Shown here piece after piece: positions 33,642 to 42,107 of a stretch of 64,000 nucleotides of DNA. The stretch is from Streptomyces sp. NBC_00576. Lineage in GTDB: Bacteria > Actinomycetota > Actinomycetes > Streptomycetales > Streptomycetaceae. A program made the translations under genes and the position numbers. The DNA lies in contig NZ_CP107780.1 of the NCBI RefSeq assembly GCF_036345175.1, positions 3,534,001 through 3,598,000 of the forward strand. The letters run 5' to 3'. Under the pieces are notes generated by a model. It was not told where the DNA came from, did no database searches, and saw only the letters and a list, made by a program, of their open reading frames with translations. How positions within the stretch are numbered: the first letter of the stretch is position 1; each line of letters opens with the position of its first letter.

Positions 33642-34085
33642 TCACGTGCTCCCTCCCTGCCGTACGACGGTCACCTCGGCCCACACCGTCTTGTGCGGCC
33701 GCAGCCCCGGACCCCACCCCCACCGGTCGGCGAGCGCCTCCACCAGAGCCAGGCCCCGCCCGGACTCCGCGTCGTCTGACGGGTGTTGGGGGCGGGGTGG
33801 GAGATCCCCGCAGGTGTCGGTCACCTCGATGCACAGGGTGGTGCCGATGACGTACATGGTGAGCCGGAAGTCGCGGCCCGGGACGCGTCCGTGCGTGACG
33901 GCGTTGGCCGACAGTTCGGCCACGATCTGACGCGCCGGGTCCACCGGCAGTCCCCAGGAACAGAGTTGCTCGGCGACGAGCAGCCGGGCCAGACGGGCGC
34001 CACGGGGCGTGGGAGACAGACGCACGCTGAAGTTGCGGAAGGCGTGTCCGGGTTGGGCCTCGGGAGCGGCGGTTTCTTGATTCAC
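33642..34085 (-). CDS. RsbW-like ATP-binding protein of the WhiJ-type triad
   Basis: A 147-residue HATPase-fold protein. The N box is 'QIVAELSANAVTHGRVPG', the G1-like segment 'CIEVTDTCGDLPP' is followed by 'SGRGLALVEALADRWGW', and the C-terminal strand is 'KTVWAEVTVV'. Streptomycetes carry dozens of such anti-sigma-like ATPases. It is divergent from the XRE gene, 158 bases away, the arrangement described for the whiJ/abaA-type clusters. The start is a GTG at 34085. Confidence 0.88.
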   Translation of the reverse strand: MNQETAAPEAQPGHAFRNFSVRLSPTPRGARLARLLVAEQLCSWGLPVDPARQIVAELSANAVTHGRVPGRDFRLTMYVIGTTLCIEVTDTCGDLPPRPQHPSDDAESGRGLALVEALADRWGWGPGLRPHKTVWAEVTVVRQGGST

Positions 34086-34147
34086 GTCACTCAGAGTGGC
34101 CGCACCTGCTTACCGTGAGCAGTGACTCAGCCGATACGTACGATGAC

Positions 34148-34184
34148 TGTCCGGAGCTTGTCCGGCCGTGTCCGGCCTGTCCGG
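34148..34184. promoter_or_regulatory. four TGTCCGG direct repeats in divergent promoter
   Basis: TGTCCGG occurs at 34148, 34159, 34169 and 34178, spaced 11, 10 and 9 bases, close to one helical turn each. The array sits between the ATPase start (34085, minus) and the XRE start (34244, plus), so it could be the operator of the XRE regulator. Confidence 0.5.
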
Positions 34185-34243
34185 ACGGGGCGTACGGGTA
34201 GGGCGGGGGCAAAGTACAGCGCGGTACGACGGAGAGGTGCGGC

Positions 34244-35119
34244 ATGAGCGCGGACGGCGACGCGGGGCAGCTCAAGGGCGAGGCGGACGAGCCGGGTTGG
34301 GAGGTGGACCCGGACGACGCGTGGGGTGTGGCCGTCGTGGAGACCGTCGGGCGGCAACTGAAGCTGCGGCGGGAGGCGGTGGGGATGAGCGCCGCCGACT
34401 TCGGCAAGGCGCTCGGGTACGGCGAGGACATGGTCTACAAGATCGAGGGCGGGAAGCGGATCGCTCGGCCCGAGTACTTGGTGAAGGCGGACGAAGCGTT
34501 GGGGGCGGACGGGCTGATCTCCGCCATGAACGAGGACTTGGAGAAGGTCCAGTACCCGAAGAAGGTTCGGGCCATCGCGAAGATGGAGGCGAAGGCGGTG
34601 GAGATCGGCGTGTACGTCGGACTCAGCCTCCACGGCCTGTTGCAGACGCCCGAGCATGCGCGTGCCCTGTTCGAGGCTCGTCAACCGCCGTACTCGGAGG
34701 GGGAAGTGGAGCGCCTGGTAGCCGCCCGCATGGCACGGAAAACGGTCTTCGACAAATCACCCGTGACTGCGCTGAGCTTCGTCCAGGAAGAGGCGGCACT
34801 GCGTCGTCGCATCGGCGGCACAATGGTGCGACGCCGACAGCTCGAACACTTGCTGGAAGTGGCGCGTCTGCGCAACGTAACGTTCCAGGTGATGCCAACG
34901 GAAAGCGGCGCGCATCCTGGGGTGGATGGCAAGATCGAGTTGCTGAAGTTCGCAGACGGTACGGCTGTGGGGCGCTCCGACGGGGCGTTCAGCGGCCGTC
35001 CGACAACAGAGCCGAAGGAACTGCGCATCCTGGAGTTGCGCTACAGCACCATCAGGGCCGAGGCCCTCACCTCCGGGGAGTCACTCGCCTTCATCGAGCA
35101 ACTACTGGGAGAGACATGA
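34244..35119 (+). CDS. XRE regulator with DUF5753 (WhiJ-like)
   Basis: 291 residues. The helix-turn-helix is at about 38-95 ('RQLKLRREAVGMSAADFGKALGYGEDMVYKIEGGKR'-like, written here in parts: 'GMSAADFGKAL', 'DMVYKIEGGKR'). The rest is the DUF5753 domain ('IGVYVGLSLHGLLQTPEHARAL', 'AALRRRIGG', 'NVTFQVMPTESGAHPGVDGK'). This is the WhiJ/Scr1 family, whose members control development or antibiotic production with a DUF397 partner. GAGAGG lies before the ATG. The stop overlaps the DUF397 start as ATGA. Confidence 0.9.
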   Translation: MSADGDAGQLKGEADEPGWEVDPDDAWGVAVVETVGRQLKLRREAVGMSAADFGKALGYGEDMVYKIEGGKRIARPEYLVKADEALGADGLISAMNEDLEKVQYPKKVRAIAKMEAKAVEIGVYVGLSLHGLLQTPEHARALFEARQPPYSEGEVERLVAARMARKTVFDKSPVTALSFVQEEAALRRRIGGTMVRRRQLEHLLEVARLRNVTFQVMPTESGAHPGVDGKIELLKFADGTAVGRSDGAFSGRPTTEPKELRILELRYSTIRAEALTSGESLAFIEQLLGET

Positions 35120-35361
35120 TCCGCAAGCACCTCGCCGGCGCCCCCTCCGAACTGGCTTGGTTCAAAAGCAGCTACAGCGACGGCACGGAGGGCGACTCCT
35201 GCGTCGAGATCGCCACCTCCCCCGGCACCATCCACGTGCGCGATTCCAAGAACATAGAGACAGGCCCCCGTCTTGCCTTCGCCCCCGCCACCTGGGCCGA
35301 GTTCGTGCCGTACTCGACCGAGCTGGGCGACACGATGGCCGAACCGTTGCACTGGGCGTGA
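35116..35361 (+). CDS. DUF397 small partner protein
   Basis: 81 residues: 'AWFKSSYSDGTEGDSCVEIA' and 'VHVRDSKN'-type segments identify DUF397, the small acidic partners (BldB/AbaA-neighbour type) that pair with WhiJ-like regulators and are reported to modulate their DNA binding. Translation is coupled to the regulator by an ATGA overlap. Confidence 0.9.
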   Translation: MIRKHLAGAPSELAWFKSSYSDGTEGDSCVEIATSPGTIHVRDSKNIETGPRLAFAPATWAEFVPYSTELGDTMAEPLHWA

Positions 35362-35910
35362 ATGATGGCTAGTGAGCCCAACAGAGAGTTCAGGGCTTGG
35401 GAGGGCTTCGCACTTGCCGGGATGGTGATCACCCTCGGTGGTTTGGTCGTCATGGCGCTCGGCTTGTGGAAGTGGTTCGCCCGGACGACAGCGCCAGTGG
35501 CGCTCAACTGGCCCGGTGGGTCATGGGCGTTCGGGGTTGCCGCCGGAGTGGTCGTGGCCCTCGGCTTTCTCGGCGCCTCGTGGCTCTCTGGACTGACCGT
35601 CAGGGGGTCGCGGCTGCGGCGGGTAGGTCATGGGGTCGGCACGGCGGCCTGCGGGGGAACGGCATTCGCCATACTGATGTACCTTCTCGCCTCTCTGCCC
35701 GGCAAGAACTGCCCGTCATACAGGGACGGTTGCCAGTACATCCCTGGAACGGGAAGTGCCCTCATCGCTTGCCTGGCCACCTCAGCACTTCTGGGATGGG
35801 GCTTTTACCGAATCCAGAACGCTCGGGCCGAGAAGCGCCAGACACGTGAGCGTGAGCGGATACGGAAGCTCCGCAAGAAGGGCAAAGGAAAGGCCCGCGC
35901 GGCCCGGTAG
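35362..35910 (+). CDS. hypothetical membrane protein, 182 aa
   Basis: Four predicted membrane helices ('FALAGMVITLGGLVVMALGLW', 'WAFGVAAGVVVALGFLGASWL', 'GGTAFAILMYLLASL', 'GSALIACLATSALLGWGFY') and a strongly basic, Arg/Lys-rich cytoplasmic C terminus. A loop has two Cys (CPSYRDGC). It follows the DUF397 stop with no gap (ATG at 35362 or 35365), so it appears to be a fourth member of the triad operon. I do not recognise a family. Confidence 0.7.
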   Translation: MMASEPNREFRAWEGFALAGMVITLGGLVVMALGLWKWFARTTAPVALNWPGGSWAFGVAAGVVVALGFLGASWLSGLTVRGSRLRRVGHGVGTAACGGTAFAILMYLLASLPGKNCPSYRDGCQYIPGTGSALIACLATSALLGWGFYRIQNARAEKRQTRERERIRKLRKKGKGKARAAR

Positions 35911-36113
35911 TTCGCGCCTTGTAGACCGGCTTGGCATGTGAACACGACGGCGCCACGGCAATTATGGCCGCGTTGAACGAGCGCTCCGTTCCTGGTCGTG
36001 TTCGCCCGAAGGTCGGACAAGCCGGGCCCCGGCCTCTCACCCTCCGGAGCCCACCAGCGTCCACCGGAACCCACCGGCAGCCCACCCACCGGCGCTGCCC
36101 AGCGGGCCCGGGA

Positions 36114-36308
36114 TCAGAACTTGAGGTCGCCGATCATGCCCGCGATGCTTGTCGTCAGGTCGCTGATCGTCGGGGCGAAGGTCGATGAGGCCATGTAGAA
36201 CCCCAGCAGCATGCAGACAACCGCATGCCCTCCCTTGAGTCCTGACTTCTTGATCAGCAAGAAGACGATGATCGCCAGCAGCACGACCGCCGAAATCGAG
36301 AGTGCCAC
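36114..36308 (-). CDS. small two-helix membrane protein, 64 aa
   Basis: 64 residues with two hydrophobic segments ('ISAVVLLAIIVFLLIKKSGL' and 'HAVVCMLLGFYMAS') and a short polar C terminus ('TISDLTTSIAGMIGDLKF'). The GTG at 36308 is preceded by GGAGGTGA, a near-perfect Shine-Dalgarno, so it is very likely translated. Similar small proteins occur near conjugation and SpoIIIE-type genes in Streptomyces, but none is seen here. The gap 35911-36113 has C-rich short repeats only. Confidence 0.72.
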   Translation of the reverse strand: MALSISAVVLLAIIVFLLIKKSGLKGGHAVVCMLLGFYMASSTFAPTISDLTTSIAGMIGDLKF

Positions 36309-36484
36309 GGCGGCTCACCTCCAAGGGGCCCAGGGACGCGGGGGGTCGGACTATGGGGGCAGTAGATCCATACAGTGGCCAGCAGGTTCATACCCACTCG
36401 CCGCCAGTGATCATAACTATTCGCCCGCGCGCATCGGTCGGCGCACTGCCGCACAAGGGGGCGCATGGCCAATATGGTCGGGGC

Positions 36485-38602
36485 ATGACGACCGAGCCTG
36501 TCTCCTTCCCCCGCCGGCACGCCCGCACCCAGCGATTCACGCTCGGCGCGCCCCGCGCGTTCACCGTGGCGCCCGACGGTTCACGGGTCGCCTACCTGCG
36601 GTCCTCCTCCGGTACCGACCGGGCGAACAAGCTGTGGGTGCTCGACCTCCCGGACGGCGGCGAGCGCGTGGCCGCCGACCCGTTCACGCTCCTCGGCGGG
36701 GCCGACGAGAAGCTGTCCGCCGAGGAGCGGGCACGCCGGGAACGCAGCCGTGAAGGCAGCGCCGGGATCGTCGGCTACGCCACCGACTCGGCCGTCGAAC
36801 TGGCCGCCTTCGCCTTGTCCGGGCGGCTCTTCGTGGCCGAACTGCAAGCCGGGACAGTGCGCGAGATCGCCACCCTGGGGCCCGTCATCGACCCTCACCC
36901 CTCCCCCGACGGACGGCTCGTTGCGTACGTCGCGGACGGCGCCCTGTGTCTCACCGACCTGGTCGGCGAGCAGGCCCTCGCGCTCGCGGAGCCCGAGTCG
37001 GAGACGGTGACGTACGGGCTGGCCGAGTTCATCGCGGCCGAGGAGATGGCCCGGTCGCGGGGCTTCTGGTGGTCCCCGGAGTCCGACCGGTTGCTGGTCG
37101 CGCGGGCCGACGACGCCCCCGTGGACCGCTGGTGGATCTCCGATCCGGCGCATCCGGAACGGGAGCCGCAGCGGGTCGCGTATCCGGCGGCGGGCACCCT
37201 GAACGCGGAGGTGCGGCTCTTCGTACTCACCCTTGAGGGGGTGCGGACGGAGGTTGTGTGGGACCGGGCGCGCTATCCGTATCTGGCGCGTGTGCACTGG
37301 TCAGGGGCAGGTGCGCCGCTGATTCTGGTGCAGTCGCGGGACCAGCGCGGGCAGCTTTTCCTGGCCGTGGACCCGGACACGGGGGCGACCCGGATGGTGC
37401 ACGCGGAGGAAGATCCACATTGGCTTGATCTTTTCCCCGGGGTGCCGTGCTGGAGCCCCTCCGGACAGTTGGTGCGCATCGCCGACGAGGGCGGCGCACG
37501 AGTGCTGGCGGTGGGCGAACGCCCGCTCACCGGGCCGCAGTTGCACGTCCGGGCGGTGCTGGACGTATCGGCTGACGATGTGCTCGTGGCGGCGTCGGCA
37601 GGTGCGGAGGCGGTCGGCACCGAGATCGGCGAAGTGCACGTCTATCGAGTGAACGAGCTCGGGCTGGAGCGCGTCTCGCAAGAGCCCGGCGTGCACTCGG
37701 CGGTTCGCGCCGGGGGCGTGACCGTGCTCGTGTCGGCGGTGCCGGACCGGCCGGGGGCCCAGGTACAGGTGCTGCGTGAGGGGAAGCAGGCGGCGGCCGT
37801 CGTCTCGTACGCCGAAGACCCCGGTTTGTCCCCGCGCATGACCCTCACCCAGGGGGGCGCACGCAGAATTCCATGCGCCCTGCTTATGCCGACCGACTAC
37901 GACGGCGTCACTCCCCTCCCCGTCCTCATGGACCCCTACGGTGGTCCGCACGGACCCCGTGTCGTCGCCGCGCACAACGCGCACCTGACCTCACAGTGGT
38001 TCGCCGACCAGGGTTTCGCGGTGGTCGTCGCGGACGGGCGCGGAACACCGGGACGCTCGCCGGCCTGGGAGAAGGCGGTCCACGGGGACTTCACGGTTTC
38101 GCTGGACGACCAGATCGACGCCTTGCGGGACCTCGCCGAGCGCTACCCGCTCGATCTCTCCCGGGTGGCGATCCGGGGCTGGTCGTACGGCGGCTGGCTC
38201 GCGGGGCTTGCGGTGCTGCGGCGCCCTGACGTCTTCCACGCGGGCATCGCGGGGGCCCCGGTGACGGACTGGCGGCTGTACGACACGCACTACACGGAGC
38301 GGTACCTGGGCGACCCGGCGACCTCACCGGAGGCGTACGCGAACAGCTCGCTGGTGACGGAGGCCGGGCTGTCGTCCCCCGCCGAGCCGCATCGGCCGCT
38401 GATGGTCGTGCACGGCACCGCCGACGACAATGTGGTCTTCGCGCACGCCCTGCGGCTGTCCTCGGCGCTGTTGGCCGCGGGCCGCCCGCACGAGGTGCTC
38501 CCACTGTCCGGCGTCACGCACATGACCCCACAGGAACAGGTCGCGGAGAACCTGCTGCTGCTTCAAGTGGATTTCCTGAAGCGGGCGTTGGGGCTGGCGT
38601 AG
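36485..38602 (+). CDS. S9 prolyl oligopeptidase/DPP-IV-like peptidase
   Basis: 705 residues. The N-terminal two-thirds form a beta-propeller. The C-terminal alpha/beta hydrolase has the nucleophile in 'IRGWSYGGWLAGLA' (Ser near 567), Asp in 'VHGTADDNVVF' and His in 'SGVTHMTP'. A Glu-Glu pair in 'GLAEFIAAEEMARS' is the DPP-IV-type motif that binds the substrate N terminus, so a dipeptidyl peptidase is likely. There is no signal peptide, so it is cytoplasmic. It could process imported peptides next to the peptide importers. The ATG at 36485 is chosen from context. Confidence 0.92.
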   Translation: MTTEPVSFPRRHARTQRFTLGAPRAFTVAPDGSRVAYLRSSSGTDRANKLWVLDLPDGGERVAADPFTLLGGADEKLSAEERARRERSREGSAGIVGYATDSAVELAAFALSGRLFVAELQAGTVREIATLGPVIDPHPSPDGRLVAYVADGALCLTDLVGEQALALAEPESETVTYGLAEFIAAEEMARSRGFWWSPESDRLLVARADDAPVDRWWISDPAHPEREPQRVAYPAAGTLNAEVRLFVLTLEGVRTEVVWDRARYPYLARVHWSGAGAPLILVQSRDQRGQLFLAVDPDTGATRMVHAEEDPHWLDLFPGVPCWSPSGQLVRIADEGGARVLAVGERPLTGPQLHVRAVLDVSADDVLVAASAGAEAVGTEIGEVHVYRVNELGLERVSQEPGVHSAVRAGGVTVLVSAVPDRPGAQVQVLREGKQAAAVVSYAEDPGLSPRMTLTQGGARRIPCALLMPTDYDGVTPLPVLMDPYGGPHGPRVVAAHNAHLTSQWFADQGFAVVVADGRGTPGRSPAWEKAVHGDFTVSLDDQIDALRDLAERYPLDLSRVAIRGWSYGGWLAGLAVLRRPDVFHAGIAGAPVTDWRLYDTHYTERYLGDPATSPEAYANSSLVTEAGLSSPAEPHRPLMVVHGTADDNVVFAHALRLSSALLAAGRPHEVLPLSGVTHMTPQEQVAENLLLLQVDFLKRALGLA

Positions 38603-38620
38603 ATCTCCTGCAGGCACGGC

Positions 38621-38656
38621 AACGGGCCGGGGCTACATGGCGAGCCCCGGCCCGTT
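38621..38656 (+). terminator. terminator after the S9 peptidase
   Basis: A 14-bp perfect stem (AACGGGCCGGGGCT with AGCCCCGGCCCGTT) and an 8-base loop, followed by a T. It is 19 bases after the stop. Confidence 0.85.
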
Positions 38657-38973
38657 TACGGCACCCGCACGGCCGTACGTTCCTCAGAGTGGCCCGTCCA
38701 TATATCGAGATCGGGTCGGCCAAGTTGCCTCCGTGTTAACGCGGTTCGTGCGTGTTTATGCGGTTATTTCAACCCGTTGGCAAGATCGTCCCGGATTTCT
38801 GGGGCCACTCAAGCCCCTCGGGGCTTCCCTCCAGGCCTCCCTCCCGCTTTGGTCATGACCGTCCAAAGCTGAACCAAGTGGCGCGCCACCCTTGAGTCAA
38901 AGGGCAAAAGTCCAGATCAAAGGCGTCAACAAATCATTGACGGCGACTGAAGCGGCGCTGAAAAGTCCCCAAT
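38657..38973. promoter_or_regulatory. control region of the first peptide importer operon
   Basis: No gene. It is more A/T-rich than its surroundings (TTAACGCGG, GTTTATGCGGTTATTTC near 38735-38770). A hairpin AAGCCCC-TC-GGGGCTT lies at 38811-38826. Short direct repeats TCAAAG occur near 38895-38925. The promoter of the permease at 38974 must be here, but I cannot place it securely. Confidence 0.4.
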
Positions 38974-40002
38974 GTGACCTCGCCTACACCTTCCGCCACC
39001 GCACCCCAGGTGGCGGCCGAATCCGGTGCCGTACCACCGGCGCCCACCGCGCCGGCTCACGGCGGCACCGGCCGCTCGCCGGGGCGGATCGCCTGGCTGC
39101 GCTTCAGACGCGACCGGACCGGGGTCGTCTCGGCCGTCGTGGTCGTGGTGTTCTTCGTGGCGGGCATCGCCGCCCCCCTGATCGCCAAGCTCTACGGCAA
39201 GGACCCGTACACGACGTACGGCCAGAACGGCACCGGTCTGCTCAACGAATTCGGTTTCCCGATCCGGCCCAACGGCGGTATCAGCGGCGACTTCTGGTTC
39301 GGGGTCGAGCCGCAGCTCGGCCGGGACGTCTTCACCCTGCTGCTCTACGGCATCCGCAACTCGCTGCTCATCGCCACGGTGACGACCGTGCTGGTCACCC
39401 TGCTCGGCATCGTCGTCGGCCTCACCGCCGGCTATCTGGGCGGGCGGATCGACGGCTTCGTCGGCCGGGTCATCGACATCCTGCTGGCGTTCCCCTCCAC
39501 CCTGTTCTTCATCGCCTTCTGGCCGGTGATGATCTCCGTCTTCGTGTCGCCGGAGGAGAACACCCCCACCTGGCTGACCGTCGTCAGCCTCATCTCCGTG
39601 ATGACCGCGTTCGGCTGGGCGCCCATCGCCCGGCTGCTGCGCGGTGAGGTACTCGCCCTGCGCGAGCGGGAGTTCGTGGAGTCCGCCAAGGTCACCGGTG
39701 CCTCCCCGGCCCGGATCATCTTCAAGGAACTGCTGCCCAACCTGTGGACCCCGGTCCTCATCCAGGCCACCCTCGCGCTGCCCATGTACGTCACCACCGA
39801 GGCGGCGCTCGCCTTCCTCGGGGTGGGGCTCAGCGACCCCACGCCCGACTGGGGCGTGATGATCCAGCGCGGGGCGCAGGTCTACCAGAACGACATCACG
39901 TACATGCTCTTCCCCGGCCTGGCGATGGTCCTCTTCGTGATCGCCTTCAACCTCCTCGGCGACTCCGTGCGCGACGCACTGGACCCGAAGACCAGGCGCT
40001 GA
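38974..40002 (+). CDS. oligopeptide ABC importer permease (DppC/BldKA-like)
   Basis: A 342-residue inner-membrane permease with about six helices after a 40-residue Pro/Ala-rich N terminus. The OppC_N segment is 'RFRRDRTGVVSAVVVVVFFV', and the EAA loop is 'ESAKVTGASPARIIFKELLPN', which contacts the ATPase. The start is the GTG at 38974 with a weak ribosome-binding site. It is first in the order permease, binding protein, permease, ATPase. It is clearly related to bldKA at 50616, including 'LREREFVE.AKV.GASP.RI'. Confidence 0.92.
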   Translation: MTSPTPSATAPQVAAESGAVPPAPTAPAHGGTGRSPGRIAWLRFRRDRTGVVSAVVVVVFFVAGIAAPLIAKLYGKDPYTTYGQNGTGLLNEFGFPIRPNGGISGDFWFGVEPQLGRDVFTLLLYGIRNSLLIATVTTVLVTLLGIVVGLTAGYLGGRIDGFVGRVIDILLAFPSTLFFIAFWPVMISVFVSPEENTPTWLTVVSLISVMTAFGWAPIARLLRGEVLALREREFVESAKVTGASPARIIFKELLPNLWTPVLIQATLALPMYVTTEAALAFLGVGLSDPTPDWGVMIQRGAQVYQNDITYMLFPGLAMVLFVIAFNLLGDSVRDALDPKTRR

Positions 40003-40135
40003 ACAGCGGCGCCGCGTCACCGCCCCACTCGGCCCCGCACCCGCGCCCCACCGGCCCCGCAGAAAATCCGGAACCACCGAAGCACCGAGATACACCGAGA
40101 AACACCCCTTCTCCCTGATTCAGGCAGGACACCCC

Positions 40136-41917
40136 ATGTCTCTCTCCCGCAGAAACTTCGTCATAGCCACCTCGGTAGCCGCCGGCGGCTCCATGGTCCT
40201 GTCCGCGTGCAGCAGTGGTGGGGGAGGCGGTGGCGGTACGTCGGGGGGCGGCGCGGCCGGTACCGCCAAGTTCGCGGCGGTCAGCATCGGCACCAAGGAG
40301 GACTCCACGGGGCCCGCGCCGGAGATCCCGGGGGCGAAGAAGGGCGGCACGATCCGGCCGATCGGCCCGCAGGACTTCTCGCACCTCGACCCGCAGCGCA
40401 TCTACTACTCGTGGAACTCCGAGGTCGGCAACCTCTACATCCGCTGCCTGACCGGCTACCGCGTCGACGGCGGCGCGATGAAGCTCGTCGGCGACCTCGC
40501 CACCGACACCGGCACCATGGCGGACGGCGGCAAGACCTGGACCTTCACCCTGAAGGACGGGCTGAAGTGGGAGGACGGCAGCGAGCTGACCGTCGAGGAC
40601 GTACGGCACGGCATCGAGCGCGGCTTCGCGAGCTTCACCACCGAGGGCGCCACCTACCTCCAGGCCGCGCTGACCGGCAGCAACGACTTCCGCTCGGTCT
40701 ACAAGGGCCCGTACGACGGCAAGCACCTCGACTCGGTCGTCACGGACACCGCGAAGAAGACGATCACCTTCCACCTCAAGACGGCCCGCCCGGACCTCAA
40801 CTGGACGCTGGCGATGCAGTCCTACGGAGCGGTGTCCGCCAAGCACGACACCAAGGAGAAGTACGACAAGGACCCGTTCTCCTGCGGCCCGTACCGGCTC
40901 AAGGCGCACTCCGTCGACAAGTCCCTGACGATGGTCCGCAACACCCACTGGGACCCGGCGACCGACTCGATCCGCAACGCCTACCCGGACTCGTTCACCT
41001 TCGAGTTCGGCCCCGAGGCGCTCCAGACCACCGACCGGCTGATCGCGGACTCCGGGACCGACCAGTACGCGCTGATGGCGTACAGCGGGGTGCCGGCCGA
41101 GCGCATCCAGAAGGTGCTGACGACGCCCGCGCTGAAGAGCCGTACCGTCGACGGACTGCTGACAGGCCTGTACTACTACGCCATCAACTGCAGGCGTATC
41201 ACCGACCTGAAGGTCCGTCAGGCACTCAACTACGCCTGGCCGTTGCAGCAGATCCGGACCATCTACGGCGGTCCGTCCGCCGGCGACTACGCGACCACGA
41301 TCCTCGGCCCGGACATGGCGGGCCGGGTGAAGTTCGACATCTACGGCAAGCTGACGAAGCCGCAGGGCGACACCGCGAAGGCCAAGGCGCTGCTGAAGGA
41401 GGCCGGCAAGCTCGGCCAGAAGATCGTCTACACCTACCCGCAGGGCGGGAGCGACGCCTATGAGAAGACCAAGGTCGTCATCGCCAACGCCCTGAAGGAG
41501 GCGGGCTTCGACCCGGTGATCAAGCCGGTGGAGTCGACGAGCTACTACGACCAGGCCCAGCAGGTCGACAACTCCTTCGACGTGATGTGGTTCGGCTGGT
41601 CCCCGGACTGGCCCACCGGCTACACCATGCTCCAGCCCCTCTTCGACGGCCGGACGATCGCCAACGGCGCCAACAACGTCTCCCAGCTGAAGGTGAACTG
41701 GGTCGACGCGGCGATCGACAAGGCCGCGGCCATCACCGACCCGACGCAGGCCAACGCGGCGTGGGCGGCCCTGGACAAGGAGCTCATGGAGAAGGAGGCG
41801 CCGATCATCCCCGAGACGTATCAGCGCCGCTTCTACCTGTACGGCAGCAAGGTCGGCGGCGCCGAGTACGACCCGTTGTACTCGTCGTTCGTGCTTTACA
41901 AGTTGTACGCGAAGTAG
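40136..41917 (+). CDS. peptide-binding lipoprotein with twin-arginine signal
   Basis: A 593-residue family 5 solute-binding protein. The N terminus 'SLSRRNFVIATSVAAGGSM' has two Arg followed by N-F-V, a Tat-like motif, and ends in the LSAC lipobox with Cys25, so it may be exported folded and then lipidated. A Ser/Gly tether follows the Cys. The body ('TFTLKDGLKWEDGSELTVEDV') is typical of SBP_bac_5. It should deliver oligopeptides to the adjacent permeases. Bases 40003-40135 hold only the ribosome-binding region. Confidence 0.92.
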   Translation: MSLSRRNFVIATSVAAGGSMVLSACSSGGGGGGGTSGGGAAGTAKFAAVSIGTKEDSTGPAPEIPGAKKGGTIRPIGPQDFSHLDPQRIYYSWNSEVGNLYIRCLTGYRVDGGAMKLVGDLATDTGTMADGGKTWTFTLKDGLKWEDGSELTVEDVRHGIERGFASFTTEGATYLQAALTGSNDFRSVYKGPYDGKHLDSVVTDTAKKTITFHLKTARPDLNWTLAMQSYGAVSAKHDTKEKYDKDPFSCGPYRLKAHSVDKSLTMVRNTHWDPATDSIRNAYPDSFTFEFGPEALQTTDRLIADSGTDQYALMAYSGVPAERIQKVLTTPALKSRTVDGLLTGLYYYAINCRRITDLKVRQALNYAWPLQQIRTIYGGPSAGDYATTILGPDMAGRVKFDIYGKLTKPQGDTAKAKALLKEAGKLGQKIVYTYPQGGSDAYEKTKVVIANALKEAGFDPVIKPVESTSYYDQAQQVDNSFDVMWFGWSPDWPTGYTMLQPLFDGRTIANGANNVSQLKVNWVDAAIDKAAAITDPTQANAAWAALDKELMEKEAPIIPETYQRRFYLYGSKVGGAEYDPLYSSFVLYKLYAK

Positions 41918-41947
41918 AGCTGGAACTGCGGTTCTTCGGCTGCGGGC

Positions 41948-41994
41948 CCAGTGGGGGCTGGTCGCGCAGTTCCCCGCGCCCCTTAAGGGGCGCG
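41948..41994. repeat. interspersed palindromic repeat, copy 3, inside operon
   Basis: CAGTGGGGGCTGGTCGCGCAGTTCC leads into CGCGCCCCTTAAGGGGCGCG, a 20-base perfect palindrome at 41975-41994. It starts 31 bases after the binding-protein stop and could stabilise that part of the message or reduce read-through to the second permease. Confidence 0.75.
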
Positions 41995-42107
41995 TTACCG
42001 CACCGGAGTTCATCGATACCCCCACCCCCGCACAACCCGACCACTCCGGCGCCGGTCCCGACCACCAGGGACCGGTGTCGGGGGTTCCGCCAGGGAATCC
42101 GATCGCC

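Noticed and set aside
32405..34084. CRISPR array or phage defence cassette
   Set aside because: No regularly spaced repeats and no cas, restriction or retron genes are present. The TGTCCGG array is far too short in period.
30994..36308. Integrative element with att sites
   Set aside because: The gene mix suggests an island, but no integrase, transfer gene, tRNA or flanking direct repeat was found.
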